Notes: generated by a model from the sequence alone, not told the origin. A stretch of DNA of 64,000 bases from an uncultured Clostridia bacterium (GCA_944354535.1 CALVPY010000002.1:30074-94073), one strand, 5' to 3'. Numbered from the stretch's first letter, positions 6,778 to 16,418 are shown. Numbers and translations: made by a program.

Positions 6778-7149
6778 ATGTGCAATTCCTGTCATTCATA
6801 CCGGGCATCGGGCAGATGCTCGTCGAACTTTATGCGGGCGCTTTCCAACCTGTTTGCCGTGCGCGGCGAGACGGACGACGGCACCTGTGACTGCGGACAG
6901 AACTGCAACTGCAATTGCAGCTGCTGCAATTCGTCCCCCTGCACCTGCACGCCCTGCACTTGCGAGCCCTGTACCTGCGAACCGTGTACCTGCGAGTGCG
7001 CGCCCTGCAGCTGTACCCCCTGCACCTGCAATGACGCCTGCAATTGCTGCTCGAATTCTTCGGGCGGTACGGACAGCTATTACGCCCGCCAATACGCCAT
7101 CGGGCGCACCTATGTGAGCGGCTGCAACAGCTGCTATATGGGCTGCTGA
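6778..7149 (+). CDS. extremely Cys-rich repeat protein
   Basis: A 123-residue protein with 29 cysteines (24 %). Residues 36-92 are built from C-x-C and P-C-T-C units, with PCTCEPCTCEPCTCE at the core. The N-terminus (MCNSCHSYRASGRC) and the C-terminus (GCNSCYMGC) add further pairs. A weak GAGG sits upstream of the ATG. No signal peptide or membrane segment is present. The third-position pattern and the clean stop make it a real gene. Metal binding or a cross-linked coat-like role is possible, but nothing next to it fixes the function. I do not recognise the family. Confidence 0.7.
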   Translation: MCNSCHSYRASGRCSSNFMRALSNLFAVRGETDDGTCDCGQNCNCNCSCCNSSPCTCTPCTCEPCTCEPCTCECAPCSCTPCTCNDACNCCSNSSGGTDSYYARQYAIGRTYVSGCNSCYMGC

Positions 7150-7217
7150 GAGGCTTACAAGGCGCTTTTCGGGCGCGCTTCGCCCGACGTCAAAGAGCAA
7201 GGCGTACCATATGCGAA

Positions 7218-7250
7218 GCGGCGGCGCCCCGTTCGGGGCGCCGCCGCCAT
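7218..7250. terminator. GC-rich hairpin between the Cys-rich gene and ileS
   Basis: GGCGGCGCCCCG and CGGGGCGCCGCC form a 12-bp stem in the convergent gap. No clear T run is present on either side. Confidence 0.5.
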
Positions 7251-7267
7251 GCTATTATGCTCTGAAC

Positions 7268-10200
7268 TTATTTCCTTACGAGCGTCAGCGTGACCTTATC
7301 GCCGTTGATGTCCACTTCCTTCGTGAAGCCTTCGGGGCAGCCCTCGCTCACGTTCTCGGCGAGGACGTCCTTTGCAAAGGCAGCAGAGCAAAGCGCTTCC
7401 TTCGCGCGCCCTTCCGCCTCGTAGAAGACGCAGATGCGGTCGGTGACTTCGAAACCCGCCTCTTTGCGCATCGTCTGGATCTTGGAGACGAGTTCGCGCT
7501 CGCAGCCCTCCATCAGAAGTTCGGGGGTGAGCTCGGTCTTGAGCGCCACCGTGATGCCGTGGTCGCTTGCGCAGACGTAGCCCTCGCGCGAGCCCGTGAA
7601 GATCTGCAAGTCTTCCTCCAAAAGGTCGATGCCGCCCTCCATGTGGTAGACGCCGCCCTCCTTCACCGCATGCACGACTTCGCAGGCGTTGCAGGAAGCG
7701 AGGAACGCGTTGATCTCTTTGAGGCGCTTGCCGTACTTGGGGCCGAGCGTCTTGAGCTGGGGCTTTAAGGTGTAGCAGACGAGCGACTCCGCATCGCCGC
7801 AGGAAGAGAACTTCTTGACGTTGAGCTCATCGAGGAGCACCGCTTCGAGCTCGCCCGCAATGTTGAGCGGACGGTCGCTCGCCACAAGCATCTCGGCGAG
7901 CGGCTGACGGTTTTTGAGGTTGCCCGCGTTGCGCGCCGCACGGCCGAGGGCGACGACTTCGAGTACGTCCTCCATGCCGCGTTCGAGTTCGGGGTCGATG
8001 CGCGCCTCGTCGCAGACGGGGAAATCGCACAGATGCACGGACTGAGGCACTTCGGGATAAAACTGCGGCACAAGGTTTTGATACATCATCTCCGCCATGA
8101 AGGGCGTGTAGGGCGCGAGGAGCTTGGCGAGCGTGACGAGCACCGTATAGAGCGTCGTGTATGCCGCCGCCTTGTCCTCCGTCATGTCGCTGCCCCAATA
8201 GCGGTCGCGGCCGCGGCGGACGTACCAATTGCTGAGCACGTCCACAAATTCCTGAATGGTGCGCGCGCTGTCTGTGATGTTGTACTCCGCGAGCCATTCA
8301 TCCACATGTTTGACGAGCGTGTTGAGCTTGGACAAAATCCACTTGTCCATGAGGGAGAGCTTGCAGGACTTCAGGTCATACTTGGAAGGATCGTACCCGT
8401 CGATCTCGGCATACAGCGTAAAGAAAGCGTAGGTATTCCAGAGCGTGCCCTGGAACTTGCGCTGCACTTCGCTCACCGCCTCGGCGCCGAAGCGGGACGG
8501 GATCCAGGGCGCGGAGTTGGTGTAGAAGTACCATCTGACGGCGTCGGCGCCCTGCTTGTCGAGCACCGACCACGGGTCGACGACGTTGCCCTTGTGCTTG
8601 CTCATCTTGACGCCGTTCTGATCGTTGACGTGGCCCAGAACGATGCAGTTCTTGAAGGGCGCGCGGCCGAAGAGGATGGTCGAGATGGCGAGCAGCGTAT
8701 AGAACCAGCCGCGCGTCTGATCGACCGCCTCCGAAATGAAATCTGCGGGGAAGGTCTCTTCGAAGAGATCTTTGTTCTCGAAGGGATAGTGGTACTGCGC
8801 GAAGGGCATGGAACCCGAATCGAACCAGCAGTCGATGACTTCGGGCGTGCGCTTCATCTTGCCGCCGCACTTGGGGCAGGTGCAGACGAGGTCGTCCAAA
8901 TACGGCCTGTGCAGCTCGATGCCTGCGGGCGCGCCGCACTTTTCTTCGAGCTCCTTCCTCGAGCCGATGACTTGCTTTGCGCCGCAGTCGGGGCATACCC
9001 ACACGGGGAGCGGCGTTCCCCAATAGCGGTCGCGCGAGAGCCCCCAGTCGATGACGTTTTCAAGGAAGTTGCCCATGCGGCCTTCCTTGATGGTCTCGGG
9101 CATCCAGTTGACGGAGCGGTTGGCGGCGATGAGCTCGTCCTTCACCTTCGTAACTTCGATGAACCAGCTCGAACGCGCATAATACATGAGGGGGGTATCG
9201 CACCGCCAGCAGTGAGGATAGTCGTGCTCGAAGGGCAGCGCCTTGAAGAGCTTGCCGCTCTCTTTGAGCATCTTCAAAATGACGGGATCCGCCTTCTTGA
9301 TGAAGAGGCCATTTAGTTCGGGGCAGCGCTCGTCGAACTTGCCCTGTTCGTTGACGAGGGAGACGACGGGGAGCGAATACACTTTGCCGACGTTGTAGTC
9401 GTCCTGACCAAACGCGGGCGCGATATGGACGACGCCCGTGCCGTCCGTCAGCGTGACGTAAGTATCGCAGACGACTTCATACACGCGCTTCCACTCGTTC
9501 TTCATGGCTTCGAGCGTGGGCTTCGCATAATCGAAGAGCGGCTCGTATTTGGTGCCCTCGTACTCCTTGCCGAGCTTTTTCTCGACGACTTCGTACTCCT
9601 CGAAGAAGGAGGGAACGAGCGCTTCCGCCAGGATATAGTGCGTGCCGTCCGAAACGATCTCGACATACGTCTCGTTCGGGTTCATGCAGAGCGCGACGTT
9701 GGAAGGGAGCGTCCAAGGCGTCGTCGTCCAGGCGAGGATATAGGTGTTCTCCCGTCCCGAAACTGCAAAGCGCGCCACGCAGGAGGTCTCCTTGACCGTC
9801 TTGTAGCCCTGCGCGACTTCGTGCGAGGAGAGCGCCGTGCCGCAGCGGGGGCAGTAAGGGACGATCTTGTGCCCCTTGTATAAGAGCCCCTTCTTGTCGA
9901 TCTCTTTGAGCGCCCACCAGACGGACTCGATATAGTCGTCGTGATAGGTGACATAGGGGTTGTCCATGTCGCACCAATAGCCGACGCGGTCGCTCATCTT
10001 GCGCCATTCGTCGGTATATTTCCACACCGAACGCTTGCACTGTTCGTTGAAGGGCTTGATGCCGTACGTTTCGATCTCCTTCTTGCCGTCGAGCCCCAAA
10101 GATTTTTCCACTTCCAGCTCCACGGGCAGGCCGTGCGTATCCCAGCCCGCCTTGCGCAGGACGTGCTTGCCCTTCATCGTCTGATAGCGCGGGATGATGT

Positions 10201-10396
10201 CCTTCATGACGCGCGTCAGGATATGCCCGATGTGCGGCTTGCCGTTGGCGGTCGGGGGGCCGTCGAAGAAGGAAAATTCCTCCCCGCCCTCGTTCTTTTT
10301 CACCGATTTTTCGAAGATATGGTTCTGCTTCCAGAACTCGACGATCTCCTGCTCGCGCCCGACGAAATCGAGCGATGTGTCTACCTTGCGATACAT
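7268..10396 (-). CDS. ileS: isoleucyl-tRNA synthetase
   Basis: A full-length 1042-residue class I synthetase that charges tRNA-Ile. The HIGH motif appears as KPHIGHIL near residue 55 and the KMSKS loop as KMSKHKGN near residue 600. The editing domain lies between them (AWTTTPWTLPSNVAL near 225). The anticodon-binding domain begins around 680. This is the long eukaryote-like form common in Clostridia. GGAGGAGACC precedes the ATG. Expression should be set by the T-box leader upstream. A long antisense frame at 8033-9316 is a shadow. Confidence 0.98.
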   Translation of the reverse strand: MYRKVDTSLDFVGREQEIVEFWKQNHIFEKSVKKNEGGEEFSFFDGPPTANGKPHIGHILTRVMKDIIPRYQTMKGKHVLRKAGWDTHGLPVELEVEKSLGLDGKKEIETYGIKPFNEQCKRSVWKYTDEWRKMSDRVGYWCDMDNPYVTYHDDYIESVWWALKEIDKKGLLYKGHKIVPYCPRCGTALSSHEVAQGYKTVKETSCVARFAVSGRENTYILAWTTTPWTLPSNVALCMNPNETYVEIVSDGTHYILAEALVPSFFEEYEVVEKKLGKEYEGTKYEPLFDYAKPTLEAMKNEWKRVYEVVCDTYVTLTDGTGVVHIAPAFGQDDYNVGKVYSLPVVSLVNEQGKFDERCPELNGLFIKKADPVILKMLKESGKLFKALPFEHDYPHCWRCDTPLMYYARSSWFIEVTKVKDELIAANRSVNWMPETIKEGRMGNFLENVIDWGLSRDRYWGTPLPVWVCPDCGAKQVIGSRKELEEKCGAPAGIELHRPYLDDLVCTCPKCGGKMKRTPEVIDCWFDSGSMPFAQYHYPFENKDLFEETFPADFISEAVDQTRGWFYTLLAISTILFGRAPFKNCIVLGHVNDQNGVKMSKHKGNVVDPWSVLDKQGADAVRWYFYTNSAPWIPSRFGAEAVSEVQRKFQGTLWNTYAFFTLYAEIDGYDPSKYDLKSCKLSLMDKWILSKLNTLVKHVDEWLAEYNITDSARTIQEFVDVLSNWYVRRGRDRYWGSDMTEDKAAAYTTLYTVLVTLAKLLAPYTPFMAEMMYQNLVPQFYPEVPQSVHLCDFPVCDEARIDPELERGMEDVLEVVALGRAARNAGNLKNRQPLAEMLVASDRPLNIAGELEAVLLDELNVKKFSSCGDAESLVCYTLKPQLKTLGPKYGKRLKEINAFLASCNACEVVHAVKEGGVYHMEGGIDLLEEDLQIFTGSREGYVCASDHGITVALKTELTPELLMEGCERELVSKIQTMRKEAGFEVTDRICVFYEAEGRAKEALCSAAFAKDVLAENVSEGCPEGFTKEVDINGDKVTLTLVRK

Positions 10397-10401
10397 GGTC
10401 T

Positions 10402-10657
10402 CCTCCTGTATGAGATTGCTTCAAACATAAAAGCCTCCGCGTTTCGGAATACGCGAAGGCATTTTTACCACCAAAACAAACGATCATTTGCCGCATGGGA
10501 TAACGGGCTGCGACCCCGTGCGGAGTTACTTACTTTTCTCCCCGCAGGCACGAGAGGTGATACCCCAAAGCCTTCCTTTTCTCCCCTCTCAGCAAAACGG
10601 GGAGTTCTCTGTGCAAGGAAATGCCCTCGGACGCGTCCTCTCTTGACGCCGTATTTT
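10402..10657 (-). promoter_or_regulatory. T-box riboswitch of ileS (Ile specifier)
   Basis: Read on the minus strand, the leader has the AGAGAAC and GCTGAGAG elements of stem I, then GGGGTATCACCTCTC with specifier ATC (complement of 10559-10561). AAGTAAGTAAC, CCGTTATCC and the GGTGGTA bulge that pairs with the tRNA NCCA end follow. A terminator hairpin (10433-10460, GCCTTCGCGT with ACGCGGAGGC and TTTT) lies before the start codon. The bases after GGTGGTA (AAAATGCC) differ from the usual ACCGCG. The leader should open when uncharged tRNA-Ile accumulates. Confidence 0.9.
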
Positions 10658-10663
10658 TTCTCT

Positions 10664-10692
10664 ATTATATCGTCTTCCGTGCAAAAAAGCAA
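10664..10692 (-). promoter_or_regulatory. promoter of the ileS T-box leader
   Basis: Minus-strand TTGCTT (10687-10692) and TATAAT (10664-10669) with a 17-bp spacer. Confidence 0.85.
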
Positions 10693-10747
10693 GCGTTTTT
10701 CGGGGGATTCGGGGCGGGTGCGGGGAATTTGGGGCAGATGCGCCCTC

Positions 10748-10972
10748 TCAGCCGAAGAGCCCCTTGCGTTCGCGGATGCATTTGACGGTAAAGCCCGCCT
10801 CGGTGACGCAGGCGGAAAGCGCCTCATCGGGCAGCTCCGTTTCCACAAAGATGACGCCCTTTTTGAAGTTTGCCTTCGCGCCTAAGACGCCGTCTAATAA
10901 GCGCAGCTTCTTTTCCGCGCGTTCGGCGCAGCGTTCGCAGCACATTCCTTCCACTTCAATGACCCGTTTCAT
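10748..10972 (-). CDS. heavy-metal-associated (HMA) domain protein
   Basis: 74 residues forming a single HMA fold: RVIEVEGMCCERCAERAEK with the metal-binding M-x-C-x-x-C pattern at residues 10-15, then a second half ending AGFTVKCIRE. Proteins of this size carry Cu(I) or a similar ion to a P-type ATPase. No such ATPase or metal regulator is encoded nearby, so the metal is unknown. A GAGGGC stretch serves as ribosome binding site. It stands alone between the ileS leader and a terminator. Confidence 0.85.
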   Translation of the reverse strand: MKRVIEVEGMCCERCAERAEKKLRLLDGVLGAKANFKKGVIFVETELPDEALSACVTEAGFTVKCIRERKGLFG

Positions 10973-11033
10973 GCCCTCATTCTACACCTTCTGCCAAAAT
11001 TTGTCAACGCTCGGAAGGAAATTCGGCACAAAA

Positions 11034-11058
11034 AAGCCGCGCGGCAAACGCACGGCTT
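11034..11058 (-). terminator. terminator of the TerB-like gene
   Basis: On the minus strand AAGCCGTGCG pairs with CGCGCGGCTT and is followed by TTTT. Confidence 0.75.
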
Positions 11059-11065
11059 ATTTTGT

Positions 11066-11521
11066 TTATTCGCGGATGAGCCGCCTGATGTACTTTCTTT
11101 CCTTCTTCGAAACTTTGCCGTCGACGGCGCAGATGAGAAGGGATAGGAGCACAAGCTCGTCTTTGAGATCTTCGGAGAGCACCCCGAACCAATCGCAGAG
11201 GGCGTCCGCAAAATCAGCGACCGCCTTCCCCTCCTTTTTGGAAGTTTCGATGACCGCCTTGACCTCGTCAAAGCCGAAGCCCTCGCCGAACGCTTCGCGA
11301 AGATGCGGAAGAAGCAGCATGTATTCCGCCTCGTCGAGGGTATCGTCCGCATAGACGGAGGCGATGATGAAGGCAGCGAAGATTGTCTCGGCGCGCTCGC
11401 GGCTCCCCGCCGCCTCTTCGAGAGCGGGCAGGACAATGTGCGCCTTCTCGCGCAGAACCTCGCGGTAAATGTCTGCGGGGATGCCTTCCGCCGCCTTGCA
11501 CAGTGCATCAAAGTTGGTCAT
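11066..11521 (-). CDS. TerB-like helical protein
   Basis: 151 residues, all helical, with the two-half layout of TerB-type domains. The first half has FAAFIIASVYADDTLDEAEY, the second LLSLLICAVDGKVSKKERKY, and both show the acidic D-x-x-L/V-x-x-x-E signature. Proteins of this class are linked to metal or membrane stress, but a specific role cannot be read here. The start at 11521 was chosen over a longer frame because AAAGGAGAG lies upstream. It is a single-gene unit with its own terminator. Confidence 0.7.
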   Translation of the reverse strand: MTNFDALCKAAEGIPADIYREVLREKAHIVLPALEEAAGSRERAETIFAAFIIASVYADDTLDEAEYMLLLPHLREAFGEGFGFDEVKAVIETSKKEGKAVADFADALCDWFGVLSEDLKDELVLLSLLICAVDGKVSKKERKYIRRLIRE

Positions 11522-11652
11522 AGTACTCTCCTTTTGTTTTCTTGCCTCTATCATACCACACCATTGTAAAGGACTAACGCAATTCGCATGAAAGCTTTGT
11601 GAAAGCCTTACCAATTGTTTTTCATCTTTGCATTTTGCTTGTAACGCCCTCT

Positions 11653-13473
11653 TCAGTTTTGCATCCAGGTATGATTGACATATTTTTCTCTAAGGAACCA
11701 AGCCGCCGATCCGGGATCCGAAAGTTCTTGCGCAGATATCTCTACCCCATCAGCCTGCCAGCCATTCGGATCGGTAAATACCGCGCTCGTCAGCTTATCG
11801 CATCCCGAAAATGCCAAGCTGCCTATTTCCCTGACCCCTCTGCCGATCGACACCCTTTCCAAGTGATCACACCCAAAAAAGGCCTGGGATTGTATCCTCA
11901 CAACGCTTTGCGGGATAGAAATGTCCGTAAGAGCTTTACAATTCAAAAACGCATAACTTCCTATCGTTTCCAAACCATCGGCCAGCGTTATATTTTCCAA
12001 ATTTACGCATCCGCTGAATGCGCGATCCCCTAAGAACATCAGTCTTTCGGGCAGCGCAACTTCTTTCAACCCGATACATTCCGCAAACGCACTTGTATGG
12101 ATCTCCATTACGTTTTTTCCGAAAACCACTTCCTGTAAACTCTCACAATATTGGAATGATCCGTATCCGATGCTTGCGACCCCGTCCGAAAGGACAACAG
12201 ATCTGAGTGCTCTACAACCGGAAAACGTGCCGTCGTACAAAACCGTGAGCATCTCGGGAATACCGATCGCCGTCAGGCTTATACAGCCGGTAAACGCAGC
12301 CATACCGATCGTATGCAAACTCTCAGGTAGTATAACATTTTTCAAAGATCCACATTGATAAAAAGCATATTTCCCGATTTCCCGCAGACCTTTACCCAAG
12401 TCGATCTCATTCATAGCCGCACATTGATAAAAAGCATAATCTCCTATTTCTGTCACACTGTCAGAGAAGGTGACCTTTTCCAGCTCATCGCAACCCGCGA
12501 AAGCTCTATAGCCCACCTCCGTCACATAACCGGGCACATCGATCTCCGTCAAAGGATCATCCTTTACACCTGTTATGATGCAGCTATCCATATCGGATGT
12601 AAAAGCAAATGGCAGCATCTCCTTCTGCACCGCAAATTTTGCAACGACCTCGGAGTCACGGGGCGGTATCGAATAGTCATACAACCGTTGAACGCAAAGC
12701 AGAGTATCCCCCTCATACCAGCCCGCAAAGTCATACCCTCTGTATGGCTGTGCAGTAAGCGCAACTGTTGAACCATACACATATTCTCCTCCCGTCGTAC
12801 AAATGCCGCCCGCGTCACATAAAACGGAAACAACATAACTGTTTGGCGTATAGACAGCATTGACCGTAATATTTCCCATCGTCAATTCATACTCTTCCCA
12901 TTCGCCCGTATATCCTTCCTTGGAAGGTACGGACGGAACAGAGATCTCCCTGTCCTCTACCGTATAAATATCGGAGGAAACCACTACACCTTCCGCAGCA
13001 AACGAGACTGTGTACTCGATCGGCGTATAGACAGCATTGACCGTGATATTTCCCGTCGTCAGTTCATACTCTTCCCATTCGCCCGTATATCCTTCCTTGG
13101 AAGGTACGGACGGAACAGAGATCTCCCTGTCCTCTACCGTATAAATATCGGAGGAAACCACTACACCCTCCGCAGCAAACGAGACTATGTACTCGATCGG
13201 CGTATAAACAGCATTGATCGTAATATTTCCCGTCGTCAGTTCATACTCTTCCCATTCGCCCGTATATCCTTCCTTTGAAGGTACGGACGGGATGCTTGCC
13301 TGCGGCTCACCGTCTACAAATTGCACCACGCCCAAGACATGACCATCGGCAATATAAGTGACCTCTCCCCGCTCTGTTTTGTCCATACAAGCGGTTACGA
13401 GCAAAGATGACAACAACGCGATCGCCAAAACAAACAATTTCAGCCCGCCCCTTATTCTACAGAACTGCTCCAT
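11653..13473 (-). CDS. BspA-like LRR lipoprotein with InlB-type repeats
   Basis: A 606-residue surface protein. A lipobox (LLVTAC, Cys29) ends the signal peptide. Residues about 60-213 hold three copies of a 59-residue unit (IPSVPSKEGYTGEWEEYEL, GNITVNAVYTP) of the InlB B-repeat type, then one diverged unit to about 280. Residues about 305-570 hold roughly ten 23-residue leucine-rich repeats of the BspA type (VTEIGDYAFYQC, REIGKYAFYQC, HTIGMAAFTGC). It probably sits on the outer face of the membrane and binds host or microbial partners. Base composition is lower in G+C than that of its neighbours, which suggests later acquisition. Confidence 0.9.
   Translation of the reverse strand: MEQFCRIRGGLKLFVLAIALLSSLLVTACMDKTERGEVTYIADGHVLGVVQFVDGEPQASIPSVPSKEGYTGEWEEYELTTGNITINAVYTPIEYIVSFAAEGVVVSSDIYTVEDREISVPSVPSKEGYTGEWEEYELTTGNITVNAVYTPIEYTVSFAAEGVVVSSDIYTVEDREISVPSVPSKEGYTGEWEEYELTMGNITVNAVYTPNSYVVSVLCDAGGICTTGGEYVYGSTVALTAQPYRGYDFAGWYEGDTLLCVQRLYDYSIPPRDSEVVAKFAVQKEMLPFAFTSDMDSCIITGVKDDPLTEIDVPGYVTEVGYRAFAGCDELEKVTFSDSVTEIGDYAFYQCAAMNEIDLGKGLREIGKYAFYQCGSLKNVILPESLHTIGMAAFTGCISLTAIGIPEMLTVLYDGTFSGCRALRSVVLSDGVASIGYGSFQYCESLQEVVFGKNVMEIHTSAFAECIGLKEVALPERLMFLGDRAFSGCVNLENITLADGLETIGSYAFLNCKALTDISIPQSVVRIQSQAFFGCDHLERVSIGRGVREIGSLAFSGCDKLTSAVFTDPNGWQADGVEISAQELSDPGSAAWFLREKYVNHTWMQN
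12852..13300 (-). repeat. 177-bp tandem repeats inside the BspA-like gene
   Basis: Three copies, nearly identical in DNA. The stretch TGTACTCGAT starts at 13011 and again at 13188, a period of 177 bp or 59 codons. The copy next to the LRR region has diverged. Confidence 0.9.
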
Positions 13474-13499
13474 AACTTTCTCCGTAATGTGTTTTCTAT

Positions 13500-13528
13500 A
13501 TTATAGCACACAGAAAAGAGAAAGGCAA
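13500..13528 (-). promoter_or_regulatory. promoter of the BspA-like lipoprotein gene
   Basis: Minus-strand TTGCCT (13523-13528) and TATAAT (13500-13505), spacer 17 bp. GGAGAAAG stands before the ATG. Confidence 0.85.
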
Positions 13529-13598
13529 TCCCCCTATTATCTCGACCGCACCATCTCGCTCGCGCGCGGTCGCTTCACTTCCGCTCCGAGACAAGCAA

Positions 13599-13633
13599 AA
13601 GGGACGGAAAGCTCACGCTCCCGTCCCTTTTTT
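13599..13633. terminator. bidirectional terminator after the MacB-like unit
   Basis: GGGACGG pairs with CCGTCCC. Seven Ts follow on the + strand and TTTT on the minus strand. Confidence 0.75.
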
Positions 13634-13711
13634 TCATCTTTTGAGAAGCCTGCGAAGGTATGCCTCGTATTCTTCTTCCGTCAGTTTGCGCATTGGTTTT
13701 TTCTTTGCCAT
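13634..13711 (-). CDS. 25-residue basic/acidic micro-protein
   Basis: A short frame reading MAKKKPMRKLTEEEYEAYLR and ending RLLKR. GAGGCGG lies 4 nt upstream of the ATG and a terminator begins right after the stop. It starts 64 bp after the MacB-like gene on the same strand, so it is probably the last gene of that unit. It should form one amphipathic helix. Its function is unknown. Confidence 0.5.
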   Translation of the reverse strand: MAKKKPMRKLTEEEYEAYLRRLLKR

Positions 13712-13775
13712 AAGCCGCCTCGCAAAGCAAGTATGGGCGAAGTTCTCCCCTTTTATGCGCCCTTTTTTCGCGCCG

Positions 13776-16418
13776 TTATTCGGTGCGGAGGGCGATGACG
13801 GGATCTTTCTTGGCGGCGGACTGCGCGGGGATGAGCCCCGAGATGAGCGTTAAAACGACGCTGACGCACACCATGACGATCGCCGACGTGACGCGAAGAG
13901 ACGCGATGCCCGCAATGCCCGTGAGATCAAGCAGGATGAGGCTGATGACGGCGCTCAGCGCATAGGCGATGCCGATGCCGATGAGGCCCGCCGCGAGCCC
14001 GATGATGAAGGTCTCCGCATTGAAGAGGTTCCTCACGTCCTGCTTCCTTGCGCCGAGGGCGCGCAGCACGCCGATCTCTTTGACGCGCTCCACGACGGAG
14101 ACGTAGGTGATGATGCCGATCATAACGGACGAGACGACGAGGGAGATCGCCGTGAACGCGACGAGCACATAAGTGATGATGTCGATCATCGTCTGCATGA
14201 TGCCCATGAGCATACCCACCGTATCGGTATAAGTGATCTTATCCCCTTCCGTCAGGGTGACGCCGTTGTAGGAGCCCCCTTCCTCGCACCATGTGTTCCA
14301 CTCATCGAGATAGGAAAGGAGCTGTTCCTTGTTGTCGAAATTGTTGGCGTAGATGGAGATGCCGCTGACGGCATCGCTCCCGCCCAACACTTTGATCGCG
14401 GTGCCTGCCGTCTGCGAGACGTAGACGCTCGTGCCCGGCATGACCTCGTAGAGCGTATAGCAGGAGGAGAGATTATCCGTCGCGGCGGGCATGAGATAGA
14501 TGTCCATCCCGCCCGACGTGAATTTTGCCTCGTCGCTTTGCAGCCATTCGACGATCTCGGAGCCCGCATTCCCTTCGATATACGCCCTGACCGTCTCTTC
14601 CGTAAGGCAGAGCCCCGGAGAAAGGCAGCCATAAGAATACTCGTCTTTAAGGCGCAGAATGCCCGAGATCCGGATGTTGATCCCCTCGCCGTCCTGCGCT
14701 TCGAAGGCTTCGTTGTCGCGCTGGCCGTTATAGGTGAAGGCGTATTTGCCGCTCATGTAGGAAAGCTGCGTCCAGCCTTCGTTCTTTGTATAGACTTCGT
14801 CGTTGTAAAAGAGGGTATATTCTTTGTCGAGGATATCGTCATAGGGGATCTTGTCGGCATCGGGATCGGTGACGGGTTCTGCGTCCTCATCGCCGAGGTT
14901 GAAGAGCTCCATGAAGCGATCCTCGTCGAGAAGGCCGAGCTGGGCGAGCGTCAGGTCGGTGACCTGATAGTTCTGCCCCACCACGAGGACGGCTTCGTTC
15001 TTGTTTTTGGGGAAGTCCCCATCGACGATATCGTACTGCGACCTGACATATTCTCCGAAGTCCAAATCGGAGCTGTCGGACGTTCCCGGCATGACGGAGA
15101 CGACGTTGGTGAAATAGTCCGCAAAACCGACGAGAGAACTGTACTGATCGGCAAACTGCATGAGGTCGTTGATGTACTTTGCCTTTAAGTTATTGAGCGA
15201 GCGCGTTGTGGGCTCCGTCGTCTCGTTGTTCCCGTCGGGAAAGGTCTCCGTCTGCAGAAAGAGATTGTCGGAAAGCTTCGCGCCGTAGCTGTACATGATC
15301 TCGGAATACCACGAAGGGTCCATCGCTTCGAGATAAGAGACGTAAGTATCGGTGATGTTGTTGGTGGTCGCCATGCCGTTTGCAAGGCTCGTCAAAAAGG
15401 AGTCGATATACACCTTATCGTCCAGCTGCGAAAGGTCGGGCATATCCTCGATGTCCGTAAACGAAGTCATCATGGACGAGAGGTCGAAGGCGCTTTCCGA
15501 AACGCTGACAGGATAGTAGGAGAGCATATCCTCCTCCGTCTTGCGGATATAGTTGTTGAAGCCGTTGGAGAGCGCCAGAACGAGGCAGACGCTGATGATG
15601 CCGATGCTGCCCGCGACGGACGTTAAGATGGTGCGCCCCTTCTTGGTGAGCAGGTTGCGGAAGGAGAGCGCCAGAGAGGTGAAAAAGCTCATCTTGGCGC
15701 GCGCCTTGCCCTCCGCTTTGGGCGGCTGCTCTTCGTCGCCCTCGTAAGGGTCGGAGTCGGATTCGACGAGCCCGTCTTTGAGGCGCACGATGCGCGAGGC
15801 GTAGCTTTCCGCGAGCTCAGGGTTGTGCGTGACCATGATGACGAGGCGCTCCCCCGCGATCTCTTTGATGAGGTCCATGATCTGCACGCTGGTGTTGGAA
15901 TCGAGCGCGCCCGTGGGTTCGTCGGCAAGCAGGATGTCGGGGTCGTTGACGAGCGCACGCGCAATGGCGACGCGCTGCATCTGCCCGCCCGAGAGCTGGT
16001 TGGGCTTTTTATCGAGCTCTTCCCCGAGCCCCACCCGCTTCAATGCCTCGGCGGCGCGCTTTTTGCGCTCCTCGCGCGAGACGCCCGAGATGGTGAGCGC
16101 GAGTTCCACGTTGCCGAGCACCGTCTGATGAGGGATGAGGTTGTAGCTCTGGAAGACAAAGCCGATGCGGTGATTGCGGTAGACGTCCCAATCGCGGTCT
16201 TTGAAGTGCTTGGTGGACTTGCCCTGGATGATGAGGTCGCCCGAGGTGTACTGATCGAGCCCGCCGATGATGTTGAGGAGGGTGGTCTTGCCGCAGCCCG
16301 ACGCGCCCAAAATGCACACGAATTCGTTGGGGCGGAAGTTGAGGCTCACCCCTTTGAGCGCGTGTACGGCGCCCGATGCCACTTTGTAGTCCTTTTTGAT
16401 GTCAACAAGCTTTAACAT
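13776..16418 (-). CDS. MacB-like ABC transporter, ATPase-permease fusion
   Basis: 880 residues. Residues 1-225 are a LolD/MacB-type ATPase: Walker [10 protein letters not shown], signature [15 protein letters not shown], Walker [12 protein letters not shown]. One membrane segment near 270 is followed by a large extracellular region (about 290-730) and then three C-terminal membrane segments of the FtsX type ([25 protein letters not shown]-like helix, [20 protein letters not shown]). The [13 protein letters not shown]-loop region is intact. Such fusions export antibiotics, peptides or lipids by mechanotransmission. The MarR gene lies 82 bp upstream on the same strand and probably represses the unit; a hairpin (about 16435-16460) lies between them. 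Confidence 0.92.
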   Translation of the reverse strand: MLKLVDIKKDYKVASGAVHALKGVSLNFRPNEFVCILGASGCGKTTLLNIIGGLDQYTSGDLIIQGKSTKHFKDRDWDVYRNHRIGFVFQSYNLIPHQTVLGNVELALTISGVSREERKKRAAEALKRVGLGEELDKKPNQLSGGQMQRVAIARALVNDPDILLADEPTGALDSNTSVQIMDLIKEIAGERLVIMVTHNPELAESYASRIVRLKDGLVESDSDPYEGDEEQPPKAEGKARAKMSFFTSLALSFRNLLTKKGRTILTSVAGSIGIISVCLVLALSNGFNNYIRKTEEDMLSYYPVSVSESAFDLSSMMTSFTDIEDMPDLSQLDDKVYIDSFLTSLANGMATTNNITDTYVSYLEAMDPSWYSEIMYSYGAKLSDNLFLQTETFPDGNNETTEPTTRSLNNLKAKYINDLMQFADQYSSLVGFADYFTNVVSVMPGTSDSSDLDFGEYVRSQYDIVDGDFPKNKNEAVLVVGQNYQVTDLTLAQLGLLDEDRFMELFNLGDEDAEPVTDPDADKIPYDDILDKEYTLFYNDEVYTKNEGWTQLSYMSGKYAFTYNGQRDNEAFEAQDGEGINIRISGILRLKDEYSYGCLSPGLCLTEETVRAYIEGNAGSEIVEWLQSDEAKFTSGGMDIYLMPAATDNLSSCYTLYEVMPGTSVYVSQTAGTAIKVLGGSDAVSGISIYANNFDNKEQLLSYLDEWNTWCEEGGSYNGVTLTEGDKITYTDTVGMLMGIMQTMIDIITYVLVAFTAISLVVSSVMIGIITYVSVVERVKEIGVLRALGARKQDVRNLFNAETFIIGLAAGLIGIGIAYALSAVISLILLDLTGIAGIASLRVTSAIVMVCVSVVLTLISGLIPAQSAAKKDPVIALRTE

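Noticed and set aside
5475-6890. 471-codon + strand frame opposite the yitT-like gene
   Set aside because: Low-complexity acidic and basic translation that mirrors the membrane protein on the other strand.
8033-9316. 427-codon + strand frame inside ileS
   Set aside because: Shadow of ileS, which carries both synthetase motifs in the other strand.
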